A stretch of DNA of 64,000 nt, taken from contig NZ_PKDG01000019.1 of NCBI RefSeq assembly GCF_002863005.1, positions 1-64,000 on the forward strand, written 5' to 3'. The position numbers and the translations under genes are program-made. Shown piece by piece: positions 34,817-45,990 of the stretch (position 1 is its first letter; each line of letters begins with the position of its first letter). This DNA comes from Pseudoxanthomonas sp. GTDB lineage: Bacteria > Pseudomonadota > Gammaproteobacteria > Xanthomonadales > Xanthomonadaceae. A model generated the notes under the pieces. The model worked only from the letters and a program-made list of their open reading frames with translations. It did no database searches and was not told the origin of the DNA.

Positions 34817-37800
34817 ATGCCCACGCCGCTGCGCCGCCGCCTGCGCCTGGCCCGCCGGGGTGCCGTCTACGGCATCGCCGTGGTGCTGGTGTGCATGGCC
34901 GTGGTGCTCGGCATCGCCAGCCAGGTGTTGCCGTTGGCCGAACGCCATCCGGACCGCGTCGCCGCATGGTTGAGCGAGCGTGCCGGACGGCCGGTCGCCT
35001 TCGATGCCGTGAAGACACAATGGACGCGACGCGGGCCGCTGCTGCAGCTCGACGGCCTGCGCCTGGGCGAAGGCGACAGCGGCGTGCGCATCGGCCAGGC
35101 GGAAGTGTTGGTGTCGATGTACGGCGGCCTGCTGCCCGGTCGTTCGTTCACCGAATTGCGCCTGCGTGGCCTGTCGTTGACCTTGCAGCGTGGTGACGAC
35201 GGCACGTGGTCGGTGCGGGGTCTGCCGGGGCAGCAGCAGTCCGGCGACGATCCGCTGCGCAGCCTCGAGGGGTTGGGCGAGTTGCAGGTCATCGACGGCA
35301 GGCTCGCCATCGTTGCGCCTTCGCTGGGCTGGGACATCCGGCTGCCCGAGATCGATCTGCGCCTGCGGGTCGAGGGCGACCGCGTGCGTGCCGGCACACG
35401 GGCGTGGATCAGCAAGGACGCTGCGCCGCTGAACGTCGCCGTGGATTTCGACCGCAAGGCGGGCGATGGCCGTGCGTACCTGGATGTGTCCGCGGACGAT
35501 ATCGGCGCCTGGTCGCCGTTGCTTCGCTATGCCGGTGTCGTCGCCGAGCGTGGCAAGGGACGCGTGCAGGCGTGGACGGAATTGCGCCGTCATCGCGTGG
35601 TGCTGGTGACGGCGGACGCCAACCTGCAGCAGGTCGGGCTGCGCGGCGCGCCACTGGCGGATGCGGACGCGCCGACCCGGATCACGTTCGATCAGATGGA
35701 AGGCCGCATGCGCTGGCGCCTGGTCTCCGGCGGCTGGCGGCTGGACGCGCCGCGCTTGCGCGTGGGCACGGCGCCGGCCGTGCAGACGTTGGATGGTCTG
35801 GTGCTGGCTGGCGGCGAACGCTATGCGCTGCTGGCCGACCAGGTGGATGCGGCGCCGTTGTTCGCCGTCCTGGGCCTGAGCGACAAGGTCGACGCCGGCC
35901 TGCGCCGCTGGCTGGTGCAGGCACGGCCGGGCGCACGGCTCGGGCGACTGACCCTCGCCGGTCGCCGCGACGGCGGGCTGCGTGCGGAAGGCCGGTTGCG
36001 CGACATCTCGTTCCGGACCGTGGGCGATGCCCCCGGTCTCAGCGGCCTTGCCGGCGATTTCGACGGTGACGCGGAGGGTTTCAGGCTGACGCTGGATCCT
36101 GCGTCGGTGATGCGTTTCGATTGGCCCAGCGGATTCGCCGTGGTGCACGACGTGCGACTGAAAGGCGATGTGCTCGGCTGGCGCGAAGGCGGCGGGTGGC
36201 GTGTCGGCACCAGCGCGCTGCACGTACAGGGCGAACAGTACGCAGCCGATGTACGCGGCGGGATGTGGTTCCAGGGCGACGGCACGCGGCCCTGGATCGA
36301 CGTGGCGGCGGACCTGGCCGATGCGCCCGTCCCGGTGGCGAAAGGTTTCTGGATCCACCACAAGATGTCGAAGGCGGCCGTCGACTGGCTGGATGCCGCG
36401 CTGGTCGGCGGCACCGTGCGGAACGGGCGCGCGATCGTCAGCGGCGACCTGGACGACTGGCCGTTCAATGATCGCGACGGTCGCTTCGAGGCGGTCGCGC
36501 ACATCGAGCGTGGGCAGTTCAAGTTCCAGCCGGAGTGGCCGCCACTCGAGCAGGTGGATGCCGACATCGCCTTCATCGGCAACGGCTTCGAACTGAAGGG
36601 ACGAGGCGCGTTGGGCGGCGTTGCGATCCCGGCGTTCCAGGCCGGCATCGCCGATTTCGCCGCGGGCGATCTGAAGATCGCAGCGCGTACCGACACGGAG
36701 GCGGGCAAGCTGCTGGCATTGCTGAGGCAGAGTCCGTTGCGCAAGACCTACGGCGACACCCTGGACCACCTGCAGGCCAAGGGACCGGTCGCGGCGACCT
36801 TCGACCTGCTGCAGCCGCTGCATGCCGCCGAGCAGACACGCAAGAAGCTCGCCGGCACGGTGGACCTCAAGGGCGCGCAGTTGTCGGAAACGCGCTGGAA
36901 CCTGGTGTTCGACAACGTGCGCGGCAAGGCGAAATACGACGACGGCGGTTTCGCGTCAGGCCCGCTGCAGGTGGTGCACGACGGACTGCCCGGCGTGCTG
37001 GGCCTGCGCGCAGGCAGCGGCACGCGCGACCGCAACCAGGCGTTCGAAGCCGACCTGTCCGCAGCCGTCGATGCCGACCGCCTGCTCGATCGCGCGCCCG
37101 AGATGGCATGGCTGAAGCCCTACATGGACGGGCGTTCGTCGTGGACCGTGGGCGTGACGATTCCGCGTACGCCGACGGGCGCGGTGTCTCCGCCCACCCG
37201 GCTCAGCCTGACGTCAGATCTGGTCGGCACGGCAATGAGCCTGCCGGCCCCCATGCGCAAAGCGTCCGCCACGCCCCTGCCGACGACGGTCCGCGCGCCC
37301 TTGCCCATCGGCAGCGGTGAGATCGATGTGACGTTCGGCGATCTGCTGGCTTTGCGCGCGCGCACTACCAGCGGGCAGACCGGGGTGCGTGTCGTACTCG
37401 GCAGCGACCGGGTGAAGGACGCGCCACCATCGTCGGGTCTGGTGGCGACGGGACGCACCGGAACCCTCGATGCGATGGAGTGGATCGCGGTCGCGCGCGG
37501 CGGAAGCGATGATGCCGATGGCGTGCCGCTGCGGCATATCGATGTCACTGCCGAGCGTCTGCTGATGATCGGTTCGGTGTTCCCTGACACGCGCCTGCAA
37601 CTCGCGCCGGCGCAGCAGGCACTGGCGGTGTCGCTGGATGGCGATGCGCTGTCGGGTGCCCTGCTGGTGCCCGACGCGAAGGGCGCGCCGATCGCCGGCA
37701 AGCTGGCGCGCGTGCACTGGCGCAAGGCGCCCGTCGAAGGCGCGCCGGTCGCCGCGTCGGGCGCGCGCGCCGCCACCGACGACATCGATCCCGCTGCCGT

Positions 37801-38656
37801 CCCGCCGCTGTCGCTGGACGTCGAGGATCTCCGTTTCGGCGATGCGCGATTGGGCACGGCCAAACTGCGCACGCGCCAGCAGGCCGATGGCATGCACGTG
37901 GACCAGTTGCAGCTGCGCTCTCCCGGCCAGCAGATCGACGTGCGTGGCCAGTGGACCGGCACGACGTCCGCCGCCCGCACGCGTTTCGCGGCCGATGTGA
38001 AGAGCGAGAACTTCGGGGTGCTGTTCGACGATCTTGGCCTGGGCGATCGGGTGGGGGGCGGTCATGGCCAGATCAGCGCCGAGGCCGCATGGCCGGGAAG
38101 CCCTGCAGCGTTCCGCCTGGCCGCACTCGACGGCAACGTGAAGCTGGCCGTGCGCGACGGTCACCTGCTCGAAGTCGAGCCCGGCGCGGGCCGTGTACTG
38201 GGCCTGCTGAGCGTGGCCGAGGTGCGGCGCCGGCTGATGCTCGACTTCAGCGACTTCTTCTCCAAGGGCTTCGCGTTCAACCGCATCGACGGCGATATCC
38301 GGATCGGCGGCGGACTGGCACGCAGCGACAACCTGCTGATCGATGGTCCCGCGGCCGAGATCGCGATCCGCGGCGATACCGACCTGCGCAGCGAACGGTT
38401 CGACCAGACCGTCGACGTGAAGCCCAAATCCGCCAACGTGCTGACTGCCGTCGGCGCCGTGGCCGGTGGCCCCATCGGTGCGGCGGTGGGCGCGGTCGCC
38501 AACGCGGTCCTGAAGAAGCCCCTGTCCGAGATGGGCGCCAAGACCTATCGCGTCACCGGTCCGTGGAAGTCGCCCAAGGTCGAGGTGGTGGGACGCGAAC
38601 AGTCTCGCGTGCGCACGGACGACGACGACCGTACCGACAGCGCGGGCGCGCCCTGA
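34817..38656 (+). CDS. yhdP: YhdP family (AsmA/TamB-like) lipid-transfer protein
   Basis: A 1279-residue protein anchored by one N-terminal transmembrane helix (residues ~16-38) with a very long periplasmic part and AsmA-like C-terminus ([59 protein letters not shown]). YhdP, TamB and YdbH bridge the periplasm and are implicated in phospholipid transport to the outer membrane in E. coli; the repeated beta-groove structure fits the strand-rich sequence. It is downstream of rng, as in E. coli, and followed by tldD 52 bases on. Length is normal for the family. Confidence 0.92.
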   Translation: MPTPLRRRLRLARRGAVYGIAVVLVCMAVVLGIASQVLPLAERHPDRVAAWLSERAGRPVAFDAVKTQWTRRGPLLQLDGLRLGEGDSGVRIGQAEVLVSMYGGLLPGRSFTELRLRGLSLTLQRGDDGTWSVRGLPGQQQSGDDPLRSLEGLGELQVIDGRLAIVAPSLGWDIRLPEIDLRLRVEGDRVRAGTRAWISKDAAPLNVAVDFDRKAGDGRAYLDVSADDIGAWSPLLRYAGVVAERGKGRVQAWTELRRHRVVLVTADANLQQVGLRGAPLADADAPTRITFDQMEGRMRWRLVSGGWRLDAPRLRVGTAPAVQTLDGLVLAGGERYALLADQVDAAPLFAVLGLSDKVDAGLRRWLVQARPGARLGRLTLAGRRDGGLRAEGRLRDISFRTVGDAPGLSGLAGDFDGDAEGFRLTLDPASVMRFDWPSGFAVVHDVRLKGDVLGWREGGGWRVGTSALHVQGEQYAADVRGGMWFQGDGTRPWIDVAADLADAPVPVAKGFWIHHKMSKAAVDWLDAALVGGTVRNGRAIVSGDLDDWPFNDRDGRFEAVAHIERGQFKFQPEWPPLEQVDADIAFIGNGFELKGRGALGGVAIPAFQAGIADFAAGDLKIAARTDTEAGKLLALLRQSPLRKTYGDTLDHLQAKGPVAATFDLLQPLHAAEQTRKKLAGTVDLKGAQLSETRWNLVFDNVRGKAKYDDGGFASGPLQVVHDGLPGVLGLRAGSGTRDRNQAFEADLSAAVDADRLLDRAPEMAWLKPYMDGRSSWTVGVTIPRTPTGAVSPPTRLSLTSDLVGTAMSLPAPMRKASATPLPTTVRAPLPIGSGEIDVTFGDLLALRARTTSGQTGVRVVLGSDRVKDAPPSSGLVATGRTGTLDAMEWIAVARGGSDDADGVPLRHIDVTAERLLMIGSVFPDTRLQLAPAQQALAVSLDGDALSGALLVPDAKGAPIAGKLARVHWRKAPVEGAPVAASGARAATDDIDPAAVPPLSLDVEDLRFGDARLGTAKLRTRQQADGMHVDQLQLRSPGQQIDVRGQWTGTTSAARTRFAADVKSENFGVLFDDLGLGDRVGGGHGQISAEAAWPGSPAAFRLAALDGNVKLAVRDGHLLEVEPGAGRVLGLLSVAEVRRRLMLDFSDFFSKGFAFNRIDGDIRIGGGLARSDNLLIDGPAAEIAIRGDTDLRSERFDQTVDVKPKSANVLTAVGAVAGGPIGAAVGAVANAVLKKPLSEMGAKTYRVTGPWKSPKVEVVGREQSRVRTDDDDRTDSAGAP

Positions 38657-38708
38657 CGCCGCCTGTCCGCGGCCGCGCTTGCCGCGGCCGTTTTCCGCCC
38701 CCATTGTG

Positions 38709-40157
38709 ATGACCATGACCCTGCCGATCACGCTCGCCGAAACCCGCCTCCTCCTGCCTGCCGGACTGGACCCGTCCGGCCTCGACCGCGCCTTCGGCAC
38801 GCTGCTGGGTCCAGGGATCGATTTCGGCGACCTGTACTTCCAGCACGCCCGACGCGAGAGCTGGACGGTCGAGGACGGCATCGTCAAGGACGGGGCGCAT
38901 TCGATCGAACAGGGCGTCGGCGTGCGCGCCATCTCCGGCGAAAAGACCGGATTCGCGTATTCGGACGACATCAACGCGCAGGCACTGCTCGAGGCGTCGA
39001 AATCGGCGCGCGCGATCGCGCGCGACGGCGCGACCCACGCGCCACGCACGCTGGTACGCAGCGGCGGCCGCGCGCTTTACGCCGGCGACGATCCCATCGA
39101 TGCGATGGGCAACGATGCCAAGGTCGAGGCGCTGCGTGCGGTGGATCGCTTCCTGCGCGCGGCCGATCCGCGCGTGCAACAGGTCACCGTCAGTCTCTCC
39201 GGCGGCATCGATACCGTGCTGGTCGCGCGCAGCGACGGGGTGATGGCCTCCGATGTGCGCCCGTTGGTGCGCTTGAACGTGCAGGTGATCGTCGAGCAGA
39301 ACGGACGCCGCGAATCCGGCTATGCCGGCATGGGCGGCCGCTACGGTTATGCCGAACTGTTCGCGGACGGCAAGCCCGAAGACCTCGCGCGCGAGGCGCT
39401 GCGCCAGGCGCTGGTGAACCTGGACGCCATCGACGCGCCCGCCGGCATCATGCCGGTGGTGCTCGGTAGCGGCTGGCCGGGCGTGCTGCTGCACGAAGCG
39501 GTCGGGCATGGCCTGGAAGGCGACTTCAATCGCAAGGGCACCAGTGTGTACGCCGGCCGCATCGGCGAGCAGGTGGCATCGAAGGGCGTCACCATCGTCG
39601 ACGACGGCACGCTGCCTGGACGCCGCGGATCGCTCAACATCGACGACGAAGGCACGCCGACGAACTGCACCACGCTGATCGAGGATGGCGTGCTGGTCGG
39701 CTACATGCAGGACACCCACAACGCGCGGCTGATGGGCGTTGCCCCCACGGGCAACGGTCGTCGCGAATCGTTCGCGCACCTGCCGATGCCGCGCATGACC
39801 AACACCTACATGCTGGCCGGGCAGGACGATCCGGAAGACATGATCCGCTCGGTGAAGAAGGGCCTGTACGCGGTCAATTTCGGCGGCGGGCAGGTCGACA
39901 TCACCAGCGGCAAGTACGTGTTCTCGGCCACCGAGGCCTACCTGATCGAAGACGGCCGCATCACCGCGCCGGTGAAGGGCGCCACCCTGATCGGCAACGG
40001 TCCGGACACCATGCAGAAGGTGAGGATGATCGGCCACGACCTGGCGTTGGACCAGGGCGTCGGTGTCTGCGGCAAGGACGGCCAGAGCGTGCCGGTCGGC
40101 GTGGGCCAGCCGTCGCTGTTGATCGAGGGCTTGACGGTAGGCGGGACGAAAGCGTGA
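38709..40157 (+). CDS. tldD: Metalloprotease TldD
   Basis: A 482-residue catalytic half of the TldD/TldE (PmbA) protease, which degrades unfolded peptides and processes microcin B17 and CcdA. The zinc motif HExxxH is in [14 protein letters not shown] near residue 260. The N-terminal segment [20 protein letters not shown] and the C-terminal [31 protein letters not shown] are typical. Its partner gene pmbA lies 0.8 kb downstream beyond the darP gene on the opposite strand. ATG 38709 or 38715 both fit. Confidence 0.95.
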   Translation: MTMTLPITLAETRLLLPAGLDPSGLDRAFGTLLGPGIDFGDLYFQHARRESWTVEDGIVKDGAHSIEQGVGVRAISGEKTGFAYSDDINAQALLEASKSARAIARDGATHAPRTLVRSGGRALYAGDDPIDAMGNDAKVEALRAVDRFLRAADPRVQQVTVSLSGGIDTVLVARSDGVMASDVRPLVRLNVQVIVEQNGRRESGYAGMGGRYGYAELFADGKPEDLAREALRQALVNLDAIDAPAGIMPVVLGSGWPGVLLHEAVGHGLEGDFNRKGTSVYAGRIGEQVASKGVTIVDDGTLPGRRGSLNIDDEGTPTNCTTLIEDGVLVGYMQDTHNARLMGVAPTGNGRRESFAHLPMPRMTNTYMLAGQDDPEDMIRSVKKGLYAVNFGGGQVDITSGKYVFSATEAYLIEDGRITAPVKGATLIGNGPDTMQKVRMIGHDLALDQGVGVCGKDGQSVPVGVGQPSLLIEGLTVGGTKA

Positions 40158-40162
40158 TGCAT

Positions 40163-40296
40163 TCCTGGCTGTCCCTTCTCCCGTCGGGAGAAGGTGCCCC
40201 GAAGGGGCGGATGAGGGTGCGGCGGAGTCCATGACGCCTGCCTCGCACGGACTTCGCCGAACCCTCACCCCAACCCCTCTCCCGAGGGGAGAGGGG
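40163..40296. repeat. Composite intergenic inverted repeat
   Basis: Between tldD and darP lie two small hairpins (CCTTCTCCCGTCGGGAGAAGG and CCCCTCTCCCGAGGGGAGAGGGG-like) flanking a long inverted repeat whose arms GAGGGTGCGGCGGAGTCC and GGACTTCGCCGAACCCTC pair at 16 of 18 positions. This CCCTCTCCC/GAGGGTGCGG unit is a recognisable dispersed intergenic repeat in Xanthomonadaceae. It may also terminate both convergent transcripts. Confidence 0.65.
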
Positions 40297-40851
40297 CTAT
40301 TCCGTCTCGTCGTCTTCGGGGGCCTGCGTATCGAGCGAGGACAGTACTTCGCGCAGTTCCCGGAAAAGTTCGCGGAACGCGCGCGGCGGTTTGTTCTTCG
40401 CTTTTTCGTCGAGCGCGTTGCGCACGAGTTGTCGGAGCTTCTGCCGGTCGGCCGTCGGGAATTCGTCCAGCAGGTCCGCCAGCGCCTGGTCGCCGCCGGC
40501 CAGCAGGCGGTCGCGCCATTGCTCGGCGCGATGCAGCAGCGCCGTCTCGCGTCGCGCGGCGTCGCCGCCTTCGTCCATCGCATCGCGGATGGCTTCCAGT
40601 ACCTCGTCCTCTTCCCGTCGCATCTGCTTGGCCAGGAACTGCAGCTGGCGCTTGTGCGCGATGTGCGAGGTGATGCGCTGGGTTTCCACGATATGCGGCA
40701 TCAGCTCCTCCGGAATCGGCAGGCGCGCCAGCTGCGCGGGCGGCAGCGCCACCAGTTTTTCGGCCAGGCTGCGGATCTCCAGCGCTTCGCCCCGCTGCTG
40801 GGTACGGCTGGGGCTGAGGAATTCGCCGGTTTCGGGGTCGCGTCCGCGCAT
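40297..40851 (-). CDS. darP: Dual-action ribosome maturation protein DarP (YjgA)
   Basis: A 184-residue DUF615 protein that promotes late 50S assembly and binds near the peptidyl-transferase centre in E. coli. Conserved segments: [66 protein letters not shown] and the C-terminal DKQKLRQL-like stretch ([15 protein letters not shown]). The start ATG 40851 was chosen because family members begin [10 protein letters not shown]-like. It is convergent with tldD and divergent from pmbA, as often seen in Proteobacteria, where yjgA and pmbA are neighbours. Confidence 0.93.
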   Translation of the reverse strand: MRGRDPETGEFLSPSRTQQRGEALEIRSLAEKLVALPPAQLARLPIPEELMPHIVETQRITSHIAHKRQLQFLAKQMRREEDEVLEAIRDAMDEGGDAARRETALLHRAEQWRDRLLAGGDQALADLLDEFPTADRQKLRQLVRNALDEKAKNKPPRAFRELFRELREVLSSLDTQAPEDDETE

Positions 40852-40951
40852 GGTGCTGCCTCTCTCTCTCGCTTCCGTCGCATCGCGCGGACGCCTGGAT
40901 TCATCCGATCCTGCCCTGCGGGCGCGGATCACAGGACACAAGGATAAAGCA

Positions 40952-42310
40952 TTGAACGCCACCGACCTGACGTCCCCCGACCAGAGCCTGGCCCGGCTCG
41001 AACGCCTGGAAGCGCTGTCGCTGCGCCTGCTGGAGCGCGCCCGGGCGCACGGTGCCACGCAGGCCGAGGTCAGTTGCAGCGAAGAGACCGGCCTCAACGT
41101 CAGCGTGCGCCTGGGCGACGTGGAGACGGTGGAGTCGACCCGCGACCGCGGTATCGGCGTGACCGTGTACTTCGGGCAGCGCAAGGGCAGCGCCAGTACG
41201 GCCGACCTGCGCGAGGAAAGCCTGGAAGCGACGGTGGCGCAGGCCTGCGCCATCGCCCGTTATACCGAGGACGACGAGGCAGCCGGGCTGGCCGATGCGG
41301 CGCTGATGGCGTCCGATGTCCCCGACCTCGACGTCTGGCATCCGTGGGCGCTGGAGATGGACCACGCGGTCGACCTGGCGATGGCCTGCGAGGCGGCGGG
41401 ACGCGAGGCCGACGCGCGCATCGAGAATTCCGACGGCGCGTCCGTCGGCAGCGGCGAAAGCCTGTCGGTGTACGCGAATTCGCACGGGTTCGTCGGCAGG
41501 GAGCGGGAGACCCAGCACACGATCGGCTGCGCCTTGATCGCAGGACAGGGCGATGGCATGCAGCGCGACGGCTGGTACAGCACGGCGTTGTCGCATCTGG
41601 AACTGGACGATCCAACGTCGATCGGGCGCAAGGCAGCACAACGCACGGTCTCCAGGTTGCAGCCGCGGCCGCTGGCGACGGGTGCATATCCCGTGCTGTT
41701 TTCCGCTGAGGTCGCCCGGTCGCTGATCGGCCACCTGCTCGGCGCGGTATCGGGGGGCGCGCTGTACCGGAAAGCCAGCTTCCTGCTCGACCACGTGGGC
41801 CAGCGGATCTTCCCGGACTGGTTCGCCATCGAGGAGCTGCCGCTGTTGCCGCATGGGCTGCGCTCGGCGGCGTTCGATGCCGAAGGCGTGGCGACGAAGC
41901 GTTCGCATCTGATCCGCGACGGCGTGCTGGAGCGCTACGTGCTGGGAAGCTACTCGGCGCGCAAGCTCGGCCTGCAGACCACCGGCAACGCCGGTGGCGT
42001 GCACAACCTGCAGGTGCAGGCCAACGCCGGAGGATTCGAGGACCTGCTCGCGGGCATGCGCACGGGACTGCTGGTCACCGAGCTGATGGGGCAGGGGGTG
42101 AACGGCGTGACCGGGGATTACTCGCGGGGTGCGGCCGGCTTCTGGGTGGAAGGCGGCACGCTCGCCTACCCGGTCGACGGCATCACCATCGCCGGCAACC
42201 TGAAGGCCATCTTCGCCGGCATCGAGGCGGTGGGGCGCGACGTGGATCGTCGCTCGCATGTCGGCATCGGCTCTGTCCTGGTCGGCCGGATGACCGTCGC
42301 GGGAGAGTGA
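40952..42310 (+). CDS. pmbA: TldE/PmbA, non-catalytic partner of TldD
   Basis: A 452-residue U62-family protein forming the heterodimer with TldD. It lacks HExxxH, as normal for TldE. Conserved parts are [20 protein letters not shown] near residue 40, the SNSHG-like [24 protein letters not shown] near residue 175, and the C-terminal [15 protein letters not shown]. The start appears to be TTG 40952 with AAGGAT upstream, immediately after a run of divergent control sequence shared with darP. No ATG lies close upstream in frame. Confidence 0.92.
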   Translation: MNATDLTSPDQSLARLERLEALSLRLLERARAHGATQAEVSCSEETGLNVSVRLGDVETVESTRDRGIGVTVYFGQRKGSASTADLREESLEATVAQACAIARYTEDDEAAGLADAALMASDVPDLDVWHPWALEMDHAVDLAMACEAAGREADARIENSDGASVGSGESLSVYANSHGFVGRERETQHTIGCALIAGQGDGMQRDGWYSTALSHLELDDPTSIGRKAAQRTVSRLQPRPLATGAYPVLFSAEVARSLIGHLLGAVSGGALYRKASFLLDHVGQRIFPDWFAIEELPLLPHGLRSAAFDAEGVATKRSHLIRDGVLERYVLGSYSARKLGLQTTGNAGGVHNLQVQANAGGFEDLLAGMRTGLLVTELMGQGVNGVTGDYSRGAAGFWVEGGTLAYPVDGITIAGNLKAIFAGIEAVGRDVDRRSHVGIGSVLVGRMTVAGE

Positions 42311-42434
42311 CGGGGCGCGGCTGCGCGACCCTGGCCGACGGCGCCATCGTTACCCGTTATGCTTGGCGTGCGGAGTGCTGCGGGGGATCGCGGCGCTCGA
42401 CCGCCCACCACAACACTTTCGGGGAATCATCCAG

Positions 42435-42812
42435 ATGAGCGAATTCGACAACGTCACAGCACCTCCGCCGCCGGCCACGGGCGATGCACCGCAGGACCAG
42501 CGCACGATGTCGCTGCTGGGGCACCTGCTGGGCATCATCACCGGGCCGATCGGCGCGCTGGTCATCTGGCTGGTGAGCAAGGACGACGCCTCCAAGGGCT
42601 TCGTCGTCGACCAGTCCAAGGAAGCGCTGAACTTCCAGATCACCGTGCTGATCGCGTTCGTGATCTCCTGGATCCTGGCCTTCGTGCTGATCGGCCTGCT
42701 GCTGATGCCGCTGATCGGCATCGCCAATCTCGTGCTCTGCATCATCGCGGGCATCAAGGCCAACAATGGCGAGTCCTACCGTTATCCGTTCGCGCTGCGC
42801 CTGATCAAGTGA
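42435..42812 (+). CDS. DUF4870 membrane protein, copy 1
   Basis: A 125-residue small membrane protein with a disordered P/T-rich N-terminus and three hydrophobic helices. The core KDDASKGFVVDQSKEALNFQITVLIAFVISWIL is the DUF4870 signature, and the protein ends with YRYPFALRLIK. Function is unknown. A paralogue with the same architecture is 160 bases downstream; both carry their own terminator. Preceded by a GGGGAATC leader with ATG at 42435. Confidence 0.85.
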   Translation: MSEFDNVTAPPPPATGDAPQDQRTMSLLGHLLGIITGPIGALVIWLVSKDDASKGFVVDQSKEALNFQITVLIAFVISWILAFVLIGLLLMPLIGIANLVLCIIAGIKANNGESYRYPFALRLIK

Positions 42813-42833
42813 TCGCCCGCCAAGCGTGATGGG

Positions 42834-42859
42834 AAAGCCCGGCCATGCCGGGCTTTTTT
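42834..42859 (+). terminator. Terminator after DUF4870 copy 1
   Basis: AAAGCCCGGC-CAT-GCCGGGCTTTTTT: 10-base stem and a run of T, 22 bases past the stop. Standard Rho-independent form. Confidence 0.92.
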
Positions 42860-42973
42860 ATTGTTAGGTGTCAAGCGGTGGACAGGCACCTAGAATCCCG
42901 CGGACCCGGCGCGCGCGTCGCATCAGCGACGCAGCGGGCGCGCGGTTCGTCCGACTCACAACAGGGAATTCGC

Positions 42974-43336
42974 ATGTCCACCTCGAACGTTTCACCGGAA
43001 GAACGCTCCGCAGCCCTCATCACCTACCTGCTCACCGCTTTCCTCGGCATCATTGGCGCGGTGATCGGTTGGGCGGTCTTCAAGGACAAGGGACCTTTCG
43101 CCAAGGATCAGACCAGCGAGGCGCTGAACTGGGCGATCTCCGTCACCATCGCCTTCATCCTGCTGTGGATCGTGGTGGTCGTGCTGGCCATGGTGTCGGC
43201 CAAGCTGGCGGTGCTGGGAAGCTTGCTGTACATGGCCCTCGGCCTCGCAAGCTTCATCCTGTGCATCATCGCGGCGCTGAAGGCCAAGGACGGGACCGCC
43301 TACCGGTTTCCGTTCGGTCTGCGCCTGGTCAAGTAA
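42974..43336 (+). CDS. DUF4870 membrane protein, copy 2
   Basis: A 120-residue paralogue of the previous gene: SPEERSAALITYLLTAFLGIIGAVIGWAVFKDKGPFAKDQTSEALNWAIS, ending TAYRFPFGLRLVK. Three hydrophobic helices. About 35-40% identical by eye over the core, so an old tandem duplication. It has its own terminator shared in reverse by ispA. Function unknown. Confidence 0.85.
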   Translation: MSTSNVSPEERSAALITYLLTAFLGIIGAVIGWAVFKDKGPFAKDQTSEALNWAISVTIAFILLWIVVVVLAMVSAKLAVLGSLLYMALGLASFILCIIAALKAKDGTAYRFPFGLRLVK

Positions 43337-43354
43337 GCGACCTTCGCGCGCAAG

Positions 43355-43382
43355 AAAAAGCCCGGCATCGCCGGGCTTTTTT
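43355..43382. terminator. Bidirectional terminator between DUF4870 copy 2 and ispA
   Basis: AAAAAGCCCGGC-ATC-GCCGGGCTTTTTT is symmetric, with T-runs on both strands, so it can end both the plus-strand DUF4870 transcript and the minus-strand transcript from ispA, whose stop lies six bases beyond. Confidence 0.92.
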
Positions 43383-43387
43383 GTCAC

Positions 43388-44266
43388 TCAATGCGAACGA
43401 TGGATCGCGAGATCGCCGAGTGAACGAAGGGCGTCGCCGCGAGCGTCATACACGGACAACGCCTCGCGCATCCGCGCATCGAGTTCCCTCAGTTTCGCCT
43501 TCGCGCCTTCCATGCCGAGCAGCGCCGGATAGGTCGACTTCGCCTGCGCCACGTCCTTGCCGGCGGTTTTGCCCAACTGGTCGGAACTGGCTTCGATGTC
43601 GAGGATGTCGTCGCGTACCTGGAACGCGAGGCCCAGCGCATCGGCGAAATCATCCAGCCGCGCCAGCGTGCCGGCGTCGGCGGCGCCAGCCAAGGCTCCC
43701 ATGCGGACCGCGGCGCGGATCAGCGCCCCCGTCTTCAGCGCATGCATCCGTTGCAGGTCGTCCAGCGGCTGCCGTGTGCCGGTGGCGTCGATGTCCAGCG
43801 CCTGGCCTCCGCACATGCCGGCGGCGCCGGAGGCCCGCGCCAGGGTGCCCATCCATGCCACGCGCAGCGCGGCGTCGACGTCGGCGTCCGCCAGTTGTTC
43901 GAATGCACGCGTCTGCAGCGCGTCGCCGGCGAGGATGGCGGTGGCCTCGTCGAAGGCGACATGCACGGTGGGTTTGCCGCGGCGCAGGTCGTCGTCGTCC
44001 ATCGCCGGCAGGTCGTCGTGGACCAGCGAATAGGCGTGGACCAGTTCCACCGCGATCGCGGGCGCATGCAGGGTGGCTTCATCCGCCTGCAGCAGCGTGC
44101 CGCTGGCATAGACCAGCAGTGCGCGCATGCGTTTGCCGCCGCCGAGCACGGCATGGCGCATGGCGGCATGCAGGCGGTGCGGGGCGGCGTCGGAGGGCGG
44201 CAGTGCGCGGTCCAGGTGGTCTTCCAGCGCTGCGGCCCACGCCGCTAGACGCGGCTCAGCGGCCAT
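43388..44266 (-). CDS. ispA: Farnesyl diphosphate synthase (polyprenyl synthetase)
   Basis: A 292-residue prenyltransferase making farnesyl diphosphate for quinones and undecaprenyl carriers. The first aspartate-rich motif is [14 protein letters not shown] near residue 83, the second DD in [12 protein letters not shown] near residue 217, and [12 protein letters not shown] near residue 43 binds diphosphate. It overlaps xseB by 11 bases, the common xseB-ispA operon order (dxs is not in this window). Transcription reads from tilS side to here. Confidence 0.95.
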   Translation of the reverse strand: MAAEPRLAAWAAALEDHLDRALPPSDAAPHRLHAAMRHAVLGGGKRMRALLVYASGTLLQADEATLHAPAIAVELVHAYSLVHDDLPAMDDDDLRRGKPTVHVAFDEATAILAGDALQTRAFEQLADADVDAALRVAWMGTLARASGAAGMCGGQALDIDATGTRQPLDDLQRMHALKTGALIRAAVRMGALAGAADAGTLARLDDFADALGLAFQVRDDILDIEASSDQLGKTAGKDVAQAKSTYPALLGMEGAKAKLRELDARMREALSVYDARGDALRSLGDLAIHRSH

Positions 44267-44516
44267 CGGGCGCGGGTGCGAAGGGCTCGCCGTTCTCCGG
44301 CTGTTCCGGATCGGTCAGCAGGCGCACGCGCAACTCGGCCTGCTCGAGCGCCGCCTGGCACTGCCGGTACAGTCCGACGCCACGCTCATAGGCCGCAAGC
44401 GAAGCTTCCAGGCTGAGGTCGCCGTGTTCCATCTTCTCGACCAGTTGCTCGAGCTCGTCCAGCGACTGCTCGAAATGGGCGACGGGTGAAGCGTTTGCGG
44501 GGGTCTTCTTTGCCAT
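44256..44516 (-). CDS. xseB: Exodeoxyribonuclease VII small subunit
   Basis: An 86-residue small subunit of exonuclease VII, with the family core [44 protein letters not shown] spanning residues ~11-53. It associates with XseA, encoded elsewhere, to form a single-strand DNA exonuclease. It overlaps ispA at its 3' end; tilS lies 49 bases upstream on the same strand. Confidence 0.96.
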   Translation of the reverse strand: MAKKTPANASPVAHFEQSLDELEQLVEKMEHGDLSLEASLAAYERGVGLYRQCQAALEQAELRVRLLTDPEQPENGEPFAPAPDGR

Positions 44517-44565
44517 GGGGCAAGTGTGGGGATCGCGTGCGGTCAGGTCAAACCGCCCGATGGGC

Positions 44566-45867
44566 TCAGCCGCGTCGCCACACCAGGCGGCGGTCGCGGT
44601 CGCGCAGCCAGGCGTCGCATCCGGCGGAGAGGACGAGGTCGCCGGCGGCCCAGAGCTCGTCGCCCTGCCAGAGCAGCGGCAGTTGGCGCCGCTCCCAGGG
44701 CGGGACGCCGCACGACTGCAGTACGTCCTTCAGCGCATGCCGGTGCGCGCGGCCGGGCAGGGCGATGCGCTCGCCACCCCGGCGCGCGGTCAGTCGGAGA
44801 CGGGGGGCGATGGGCTCTCCCTCACCCTCCAGCGCGAGCGTTCCACCATCGGGCAGGGTGAGGGGGACGTTGCCATCCCACGTTGCCTGCCACGTGCCGG
44901 GCAGCGCAGTGCGGAGGCGTTCGGCATGCAGCAGGCCGCGCCAGCGCCTCACAACCGCGCCCTGCCAGGCGAATTCCGCCTGCGCATCGTCGCGCGCGGT
45001 CAACAACTGCGCCTCGATCTGCGCCACGCCCTGCGCAGGCAAGGGAGGCAGCGACAGCGTTTCGATCCATCGCCGCAGCGCGCGGGCACGCGCGCGCGCA
45101 TCCTCCGACCGCAGCGTGGCGACGCGGAGCGCCGCAGGGTCTGCCGTGGCCGCGCGGGCCAGCAGTGCGCGGTCCTGTTGCGCCAGCAGGTCTGCGCCCG
45201 CCGCGCTCAGCGCGGCGCTGCGCGCAAACGCGGCATCGGTGTGCGGCCAACGCTGCCGCAGCAGGGGCATCACCGTGTGCCGCAGGAAGTTGCGGTCGAA
45301 TGCCATGCTTTCGTTGCTGGGATCGTCGATCCACCGCAGCGCGTGGACGTCGGCGTACGCCTCCAGCAGGGCGCGCGGTGTATCCAGCAGCGGACGCCAT
45401 TGCCACCCCGGCCCGAATGCGCGCCACGGTCGCATGGCTGCGAGTCCTTCCGGGCCGGACGCGCGAAGGGCGCGCAGCAGGAACGTTTCAGCCTGGTCTT
45501 CGCGATGGTGTGCGGTCGCCAGGAGGTCGCCGGGCGACATGGCCGACGCGAAGGCGCCATGCCGTGCGCGCCGTGCCGCGGCCTCCGGGCCTTCGCCCCG
45601 CGAGGTATCGACGTGCACGCGGTGCACCTGCAACGGCACGCCGAGTGCCCGGCACGTCGTTTCGCAATGCGCTGCCCATGCGTCGGCCTGCGGTTGCAGT
45701 CCGTGATGGACATGGATCGCCTGCAGTCCTCGCGCGCGTACGTCCGGATCCTGTGCCAGCCGGTGCAGCAACACCGTCGAATCCCGTCCACCACTGAACG
45801 CCACCCACACCCGGCCCGCGACCGGCGGCGGCGACAGGGCGAGCGAAGGAGGGGCAGCGTGCTGCAT
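44566..45867 (-). CDS. tilS: tRNA(Ile)-lysidine synthetase
   Basis: A 433-residue essential enzyme converting C34 to lysidine in the tRNA-Ile anticodon, changing specificity from AUG to AUA. The PP-loop is [17 protein letters not shown] near residue 22; [16 protein letters not shown] and [19 protein letters not shown] follow as usual. C-terminal substrate-binding regions are present ([29 protein letters not shown]). Length is normal. The start ATG 45867 lies 123 bases from the divergent GAF gene. Confidence 0.95.
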   Translation of the reverse strand: MQHAAPPSLALSPPPVAGRVWVAFSGGRDSTVLLHRLAQDPDVRARGLQAIHVHHGLQPQADAWAAHCETTCRALGVPLQVHRVHVDTSRGEGPEAAARRARHGAFASAMSPGDLLATAHHREDQAETFLLRALRASGPEGLAAMRPWRAFGPGWQWRPLLDTPRALLEAYADVHALRWIDDPSNESMAFDRNFLRHTVMPLLRQRWPHTDAAFARSAALSAAGADLLAQQDRALLARAATADPAALRVATLRSEDARARARALRRWIETLSLPPLPAQGVAQIEAQLLTARDDAQAEFAWQGAVVRRWRGLLHAERLRTALPGTWQATWDGNVPLTLPDGGTLALEGEGEPIAPRLRLTARRGGERIALPGRAHRHALKDVLQSCGVPPWERRQLPLLWQGDELWAAGDLVLSAGCDAWLRDRDRRLVWRRG

Positions 45868-45990
45868 GCGTGCATGCTAGCGGCGAAGCGTGCGATGTGC
45901 AGCCGGTCACACCGCGATCGGCGGCGCGTTGACGGTGCGTGAACCGGCCACGGGCGAGGATGATCGCGTCACCGAAACGAAGGAGAACGC

